From Agrococcus sp. (lineage in GTDB: Bacteria > Actinomycetota > Actinomycetes > Actinomycetales > Microbacteriaceae): DNA of 43,039 nt. This document shows, in pieces, positions 41,685 through 43,039 of this stretch. Numbering within the stretch: position 1 is the first letter of the stretch; each line of letters opens with the position of its first letter. The DNA lies in contig JAPSJX010000009.1 of NCBI GenBank assembly GCA_031178105.1, forward strand, positions 1 through 43,039. The letters are read 5' to 3'. The translations under genes and the position numbers were made by a program. Under the pieces are notes generated by a model, which worked only from the letters and a program-made list of their open reading frames with translations, was not told the origin of the DNA and ran no database searches.

Positions 41685-43039
41685 GGCTGCTTCTTCTCGT
41701 CCTCGTCGTCCACGACCTCGGCGTCGACCACGTCGTCCTCGGCGGACTGCGCGCCCTGCGGCGCGGCACCGTCCTCCTGTGCGCCGTCGGCGCCCTCGGC
41801 GCCCTGCTGCGCCTGCGCCTGCTGGTAGATCGCCTCGCCCAGCTTCGACTGCGACTGCTGCAGCGCCTCGACCGCGGTCTTCACGGCCTCGTCGTCGTCG
41901 CCCGCGAGCGCCGACTTCACCGCATCCACGTCGGCCTGCACCTCGGTCTTGACGTCGGCGGGCAGCTGCTCGCCGTTGTCGGTCAGCACCTTCTCGACCG
42001 AGTAGACGAGCGTCTCGCCCGTGTTGCGCAGCTCGGCGGCCTCGCGGCGCGCGTGGTCGGCGGCCGCGTTCTCCTCGGCATCCTTCACCATGCGCTCGAT
42101 GTCCTCCTTCGAGAGGCTCGAGCCGCCGGTGATCGTCATCGACTGCTCCTTGCCGGTGCCCTTGTCCTTCGCCGACACGTGCACGATGCCGTTCGCGTCG
42201 ATGTCGAACGTGACCTCGACCTGCGGGATGCCGCGGGGGGCCGGTGCGATGCCGGTGAGCTCGAAGGTGCCGAGCGGCTTGTTGTCGCGCGTGAAGTCGC
42301 GCTCGCCCTGGAAGACCTGGATGGCGACCGAGGGCTGGTTGTCCTCGGCGGTCGTGAAGGTCTCGGAGCGCTTCGTCGGGATGGCCGTGTTGCGCTCGAT
42401 GAGCTTCGTCATCATGCCGCCCTTGGTCTCGATGCCGAGCGACAGCGGGGTGACGTCGATGAGCAGGACGTCCTTGCGCTCGCCCTTCAGCACGCCGGCC
42501 TGCAGCGCGGCGCCGACGGCCACGACCTCATCCGGGTTGACGCTCTTGTTGGGCTCCTTGCCCCCCGTGAGCTGCTTGACCAGGTCGGAGACGGCGGGCA
42601 TGCGGGTCGAGCCGCCGACGAGCACGACGTGCGCGATCTCGGAGACCGTGATGCCAGCCTCGCGGATGACGTCCTCGAACGGCTTGCGGGTGCGCTCGAG
42701 CAGGTCCTTCGTCATGTTCTCGAACTGGGCGCGGGTGAGCGTCTCCTCGAGGTTCGCGGGGCCGTTCTCGGTGAGCGAGAAGTAGGGCAGCTGGATGCTC
42801 GTGGTCGACGACGACGACAGCTCCTTCTTCGCCTGCTCGGCGGCCTCCTTCAGGCGGCGCATGGCGATCTTGTCCTTCGAGACGTCGACGCCGGTCTGCT
42901 CCTGGAAGCGCTTCTTGAGCCACTCGACGATGCGGTCGTCCCAGTCGTCGCCGCCGAGGCGGTTGTCGCCGGCGGTCGAGCGCACCTGGATGGTCGAGAA
43001 GTCGTCGTCCTTGCCCACCTCGAGCAGCGAGACGTCGAA
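41681..43039 (-). CDS. dnaK: molecular chaperone DnaK (5' part outside the window)
   Basis: [41 protein letters not shown]...[47 protein letters not shown]...; frame open to the window edge. Confidence 0.97.
   Translation of the reverse strand, partial: FDVSLLEVGKDDDFSTIQVRSTAGDNRLGGDDWDDRIVEWLKKRFQEQTGVDVSKDKIAMRRLKEAAEQAKKELSSSSTTSIQLPYFSLTENGPANLEETLTRAQFENMTKDLLERTRKPFEDVIREAGITVSEIAHVVLVGGSTRMPAVSDLVKQLTGGKEPNKSVNPDEVVAVGAALQAGVLKGERKDVLLIDVTPLSLGIETKGGMMTKLIERNTAIPTKRSETFTTAEDNQPSVAIQVFQGERDFTRDNKPLGTFELTGIAPAPRGIPQVEVTFDIDANGIVHVSAKDKGTGKEQSMTITGGSSLSKEDIERMVKDAEENAAADHARREAAELRNTGETLVYSVEKVLTDNGEQLPADVKTEVQADVDAVKSALAGDDDEAVKTAVEALQQSQSKLGEAIYQQAQAQQGAEGADGAQEDGAAPQGAQSAEDDVVDAEVVDDEDEKKQP

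Noticed and set aside
39618-43039. dnaK-grpE-dnaJ-hspR cluster as novel
   Set aside because: Standard actinobacterial heat-shock operon; the zinc-finger-less DnaJ in this position is not clearly unusual for the group.

Overview
High-GC actinobacterial chromosome segment; the gene content suggests Micrococcales/Microbacteriaceae, but that is inference. I support about 38 protein-coding genes and no rRNA, tRNA, CRISPR array or transposase. Much of the window is ordinary chromosome: ECF sigma factor (partial), CWB2 cell-wall protein, GntR/ABC operon, photolyase, threonine aldolase, DUF3618/holin-X operon, ROK kinase, DEAD-box helicase, CYP152-type P450, sugar MFS transporter, OsmC, two-component system, and dnaK(partial)-grpE-dnaJ-hspR. 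Heat-shock control is visible directly: a HAIR element upstream of an N-domain-less clpB and a CIRCE element upstream of hsp20. The best candidate for something undescribed is a ~1371-aa multidomain protein at 33719-37831. It has an Ig/CNA-B-like N-terminus, a long helical region interrupted by an uncharged Gly/Val-rich stretch, a conserved-looking NHNHSHALTMQYFEVLR motif, a collagen-like Gly-X-Y linker and a beta-rich C-terminus. Other notable items are a pyroglutamyl-peptidase/SRPBCC in-frame fusion, an internally deleted response regulator, a tandem duplication of a 6-TM Pr6Pr-like gene around a decayed fragment, a uORF overlapping the TTG start of a DEAD-box gene, and several intergenic palindromes that may be dispersed repeats. 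No searches were run; all family names come from reading the translations.
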